From Lachnospiraceae bacterium (GTDB taxonomy: Bacteria; Bacillota; Clostridia; Lachnospirales; Lachnospiraceae), in assembly GCA_017651385.1 (NCBI GenBank), contig JAGCCY010000166.1, forward strand, positions 1 to 7,119: a DNA stretch of 7,119 bases. The letters run 5' to 3'. The translations under genes were made by a program, and so were the position numbers. Below, in pieces: positions 4,609 through 7,119 of the stretch. Position 1 is the first letter of the stretch, and every line of letters starts with the position of its first letter. The notes beneath the pieces are model-generated. The model ran no database searches. It saw only the letters and a list, made by a program, of their open reading frames with translations, and had not been told where the DNA came from.

Positions 4609-5983
4609 ATACAGTTTATTGCTGGTACTTACGGCAATGATTTGGGGAGCTGCTTTTGTGGCTCAGAGCGCGGGAATGGACCATATGGGTCCGTACACGT
4701 TCAATTGTTTGAGATTTTTTCTCGGTGCGATTGCATTAACCCCGGTTATTATAATAAAAGATAAAAGATCCAAAACGGAGATCACAAAGTGGAACGACAA
4801 ATCCCTATGGGTGGGCGGCATGCTTTGCGGTCTCTTTCTTTTTCTGGCAAGTACCGCACAGCAGCTCGGAATAGTTACGACATCTGCCGGAAAGGCGGGA
4901 TTTATTACAGCTTTTTATATTGTTATGGTTCCTGTTCTGTCGTTATTTATGGGCAAAAAAACCGGAAAGTTTATCTGGGTCAGTGTGGCGCTTGCTCTTT
5001 TCGGACTGTTTCTTTTGTGTATGAAGGGCGAAAGTTTTACAATAGTACCTGCGGATATTCTTCTTTTTGCGTGTGCCATACTTTTTGCCTTGCAAATATT
5101 GGCTGTCGATAAATATGCACCGAATGTGGATTGTTTGAAATTGTCGAGATTTCAGTTTCTTGTAAGCGGTATTCTCGGCATCGTGCCAATGTTGTTTGAG
5201 GCGCCAAAGCTTTCTGAGATCTTTGGCGGATGGATCGCACTCGGATATGCCGGATTTTTTTCCTGCGGGATAGCTTATACGCTTCAGATGGTAGCACAAA
5301 AAGAGGTTAAGCCCGCAGTAGCATCGATCATCATGAGTCTTGAGGCGGTTTTCTCTGTGATATTCGGTTTTCTTATTCTCAGAGAAAAGCTTACATTACG
5401 TGAACTTGCGGGGTGCCTGGTCATGTTTACAGCGGTTATGCTTACACACATTCATCAACGTAAAAAATATAAAGCCGTAGCAGTGGGAGAAAGAGTATTC
5501 TTGCGCAATATGAGAAACAAAGACACGGATGATATAGTCCGCTGGAGAAACGAGCCCACTGTGGTAAATAACTTCATATACAGAAAACCGGTCACAAAAC
5601 AAGACCATAAAAACTGGATAAAGACCAAGGTCAAAACAGGTCTTGTAAGGCAGTTCATCATATGCTTAAACGATACGGGTAAAGGTTTTGGCAGTATATA
5701 TTTCAGGGATATCGACAATACAGCGCACACCTGTGAATTCGGTATATTTATTGGTGAGCCCGATATGCAGGGAAAAGGTTACGGCTATGAGGCCCAGAAG
5801 CTTTCAATGGATATCGCTTTCAATGAAATGGGTATGAAGACCGTTGATCTGAGGGTACTTGAAAAAAATACCGCAGCGATAAAGAATTATGAAAAGTGCG
5901 GATTTAAGGTAATGGAAGGAAAAGAAGAATACACGGAAGATAACGAAAAGATCCTCTTTATGAGAGCGGTAAAAGAACAATAA
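4598..5983 (+). CDS. EamA/DMT transporter fused to a GNAT N-acetyltransferase
   Basis: 461-aa fusion in one uninterrupted frame. Residues 1 to about 285 form a drug/metabolite transporter with two EamA repeats (about ten helices): 'LTAMIWGAAFVAQSAG' (11-26), 'LRFFLGA', 'AGKAGFITAFYIVMVPV' (98-113) and, in repeat two, 'AVASIIMSLEAVFSVIFGF' (240-258). After a basic linker (286-297), residues 298-461 are a GNAT domain of the RimJ/SpeG-like type, with acetyl-CoA loop Q391-G-K-G394-Y-G396, N424 in 'LEKNTAAIKNYEKCGF' and likely general acid Y431. The substrate of neither half can be read from sequence; acetylation of a transported metabolite is a guess. ATG 4598 is preferred over the in-frame GTG at 4577 because GGAG lies 10 nt upstream and the protein then starts at the first helix. 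It overlaps the HD-GYP gene by 11 nt, indicating coupled translation. Confidence 0.9.
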   Translation: MKFKYSLLLVLTAMIWGAAFVAQSAGMDHMGPYTFNCLRFFLGAIALTPVIIIKDKRSKTEITKWNDKSLWVGGMLCGLFLFLASTAQQLGIVTTSAGKAGFITAFYIVMVPVLSLFMGKKTGKFIWVSVALALFGLFLLCMKGESFTIVPADILLFACAILFALQILAVDKYAPNVDCLKLSRFQFLVSGILGIVPMLFEAPKLSEIFGGWIALGYAGFFSCGIAYTLQMVAQKEVKPAVASIIMSLEAVFSVIFGFLILREKLTLRELAGCLVMFTAVMLTHIHQRKKYKAVAVGERVFLRNMRNKDTDDIVRWRNEPTVVNNFIYRKPVTKQDHKNWIKTKVKTGLVRQFIICLNDTGKGFGSIYFRDIDNTAHTCEFGIFIGEPDMQGKGYGYEAQKLSMDIAFNEMGMKTVDLRVLEKNTAAIKNYEKCGFKVMEGKEEYTEDNEKILFMRAVKEQ

Positions 5984-5989
5984 ATATTT

Positions 5990-6016
5990 AAAAGCGGCCT
6001 ATTTGGCCGCTTTTTT
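5990..6016. terminator. Bidirectional intrinsic terminator between convergent operons
   Basis: AAAAGCGGCC (5990-5999) pairs with GGCCGCTTTT (6005-6014) around a TATTT loop. The plus strand continues in T (TTTTTT, 6011-6016). The minus strand ends TTTTAAATATTTA. It lies 7 nt after the transporter-GNAT stop. The minus-strand glycosyltransferase stop (TAG, 5999-6001) sits at the loop, and one arm encodes its last residues. Confidence 0.88.
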
Positions 6017-6991
6017 AAATTTCATTATTACTCCGTGCACACGTTTGCTGAAAACAGGTGTACGTGAAAGGATCGAAAGGTTTCTTTTTTCTTTGTCGGT
6101 CAAAAATTCGTTGTTCTGCCAGATCTCCTTTTCATCGCGGATTTCCGAAATAACCTTTTGATAGCATTCATTGTCTTTGGTCATAAGAGAGACGGGGATA
6201 TGCAAAAGGAATATAAGCCTTTGTACGTATCTGAAACGATCCGCTTCGTGAAGGCAGGAAGGAAAATATTCTTTCATGACCTCATACGCATAGTCGCTGT
6301 TATTGATGACCGCCTCATAAAGATGGGCTTTATAGCCGCTTCGTTGATTGGATCCTTTACGGATAAGTATGTTGTAGTAAGGCTTTTCGATCGAATATAC
6401 TCCGTTTGTTTTTAGAAGCATTTCGACTATCAGAAGAAAATCTTCGTTGAGTTTATGTTCCGAAAAGGAAAACTGCTTGCAGAAATCGCTTCTTATAAGC
6501 TTGGTGCAGAATGAAGAGTCACCCTGATGCATCATTAAGAGTCTGAAATCTTCTTCTCTTGATATAAAAGTTACATTACCGGTATCAAGCCTCGGGCCTT
6601 TAAGAAGGTTGCCTTCTTCGTCGAAATCGCGTGACATTACTTCCGCGATATCACAGTCGTGTTCTTCCATGACGTTATATAAAGTTTCGTACATGTCATC
6701 CTCGGCCCAGTCATCGGCATCGAGAAAACCGATATAATCTCCGGTAGCCTCACGTATGCCCACATTTCTTGCAGAACTGGAGCCGCCGTTGGGTTTATGT
6801 ATAACGCGGATACGGCTGTCAAATGCAGCATAGTGGTCGCACATTTGAGAACTTCCGTCTGTTGAACCGTCGTCAATAAGAAGTATTTCGAGATTCTGAT
6901 ATGTCTGATTCTGTATATGAAGGATCGCTTTGTCGAGATATTTGGCTACGTTGTAAACAGGAACAACGACACTTATCTTTTTATCTTCCAT
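5999..6991 (-). CDS. Family 2 glycosyltransferase
   Basis: GT-A fold glycosyltransferase that transfers a sugar from a nucleotide-sugar to an unknown acceptor, typically in making surface polysaccharide or modifying glycans. In 330 aa the N-terminal half has the full GT2 signature: 'ISVVVPVYNVAKYLDKA' (6-22), 'LLIDDGSTDGS' (38-48; D40 and D41 bind the nucleotide), 'NGGSSSARNVGI' (68-79) and the metal-binding 'FLDADDW' (D91-D94). The C-terminal half is less conserved, with 'LNEDFLL' resembling the usual ED acceptor-side motif. There is no convincing membrane helix, so it is probably cytoplasmic and membrane-associated. The ATG at 6991 lies inside the end of the preceding gene (19-nt overlap) and lacks a strong Shine-Dalgarno, suggesting translational coupling. 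It ends in TAG within the shared terminator; the final KKAAK residues are encoded by the stem. Confidence 0.93.
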   Translation of the reverse strand: MEDKKISVVVPVYNVAKYLDKAILHIQNQTYQNLEILLIDDGSTDGSSQMCDHYAAFDSRIRVIHKPNGGSSSARNVGIREATGDYIGFLDADDWAEDDMYETLYNVMEEHDCDIAEVMSRDFDEEGNLLKGPRLDTGNVTFISREEDFRLLMMHQGDSSFCTKLIRSDFCKQFSFSEHKLNEDFLLIVEMLLKTNGVYSIEKPYYNILIRKGSNQRSGYKAHLYEAVINNSDYAYEVMKEYFPSCLHEADRFRYVQRLIFLLHIPVSLMTKDNECYQKVISEIRDEKEIWQNNEFLTDKEKRNLSILSRTPVFSKRVHGVIMKFKKAAK

Positions 6992-7119
6992 TTTCTTAAC
7001 TTTCTGTCTATTTTATTGGCCAGAGTATATATGTTAAACGGTCTTTTGGCTTTAAGAATGCCAAACATTTTTGCGGACATTTCGACTTCAGGGAAATGTC
7101 TGTGCTTTAAAAGGTAATC
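6973..7119 (-). CDS. C-terminal tail of an unidentified protein (partial)
   Basis: Reading leftwards from the right edge, 48 codons stay open (beginning DYLLKHRHFPEVEMSAKMFG) and stop at TAA (6973-6975). The last 20 or so residues are strongly basic (KIDRKLRKWKIKR). The stop lies 19 nt inside the glycosyltransferase gene, the usual layout of a tightly coupled operon, which supports this as a real gene end. I do not recognise the family. A position ahead of a GT2 gene would fit another polysaccharide-biosynthesis protein, but that is context only. Confidence 0.65.
   Translation of the reverse strand, partial: DYLLKHRHFPEVEMSAKMFGILKAKRPFNIYTLANKIDRKLRKWKIKR

Noticed and set aside
6917..7117. 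Plus-strand frame at the right edge
   Set aside because: It lies antisense to the start of the glycosyltransferase and to the overlapping upstream gene tail, and has no ribosome binding site or recognisable domain.

Overview
The window looks like chromosomal DNA of a low-to-moderate GC, anaerobic, Gram-positive member of the Clostridia, most likely Lachnospiraceae (Butyrivibrio/Roseburia-like). This is inferred from two oxygen-sensitive radical SAM activase-type genes, a chromosomal TraX-family protein, consensus sigma-A-type promoters, a tadA-SRP RNA pair as in Firmicutes, and an HD-GYP protein with a carbohydrate-binding-like extracellular domain. No mobile element, CRISPR array, tRNA or rRNA was seen.

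Layout. (1) 2-850, +: TraX-family membrane protein, cut by the left edge, ending in a strong intrinsic terminator at 900-930. (2) 853-1779, -: COG1313/PflX-like radical SAM protein, convergent with traX and only 2 nt away. It carries an in-frame TAG at 991-993, and the conserved 45-residue C-terminus continues in the same frame beyond it. (3) 1795-1954, -: a complete SRP RNA (ffs) with a near-perfect promoter and a U-tract terminator. (4) 1986-2501, -: tadA. (5) A 77-nt divergent control region with an 8-bp inverted repeat and apparently overlapping transcription starts. (6) 2579-3271, +: NrdG-type radical SAM activase. (7) 3394-4608 and 4598-5983, +: a two-gene operon, overlapping by 11 nt, of a membrane HD-GYP c-di-GMP phosphodiesterase with a CBM2-like outer domain and a DMT (EamA) transporter fused to a GNAT acetyltransferase. 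(8) 5990-6016: a shared bidirectional terminator. (9) 5999-6991 and 6973-7119, -: a GT2 glycosyltransferase preceded by the overlapping tail of an unidentified gene.

How the parts relate. The minus-strand tadA-SRP block is housekeeping (tRNA wobble editing, protein targeting), but the dnaX-ebfC-recR genes that follow it in Bacillus are absent, and the radical SAM gene stands in their place. The two radical SAM genes imply anaerobic metabolism, though no partner glycyl-radical enzyme is in the window. The right half suggests cell-surface biology: an envelope-sensing c-di-GMP hydrolase, an exporter-acetyltransferase fusion and a glycosyltransferase operon.

Most notable: the in-frame amber codon in the radical SAM gene together with its lack of a ribosome binding site; both convergent gene pairs placing terminators inside coding sequence; the compact 160-nt SRP RNA; and two unusual domain fusions.
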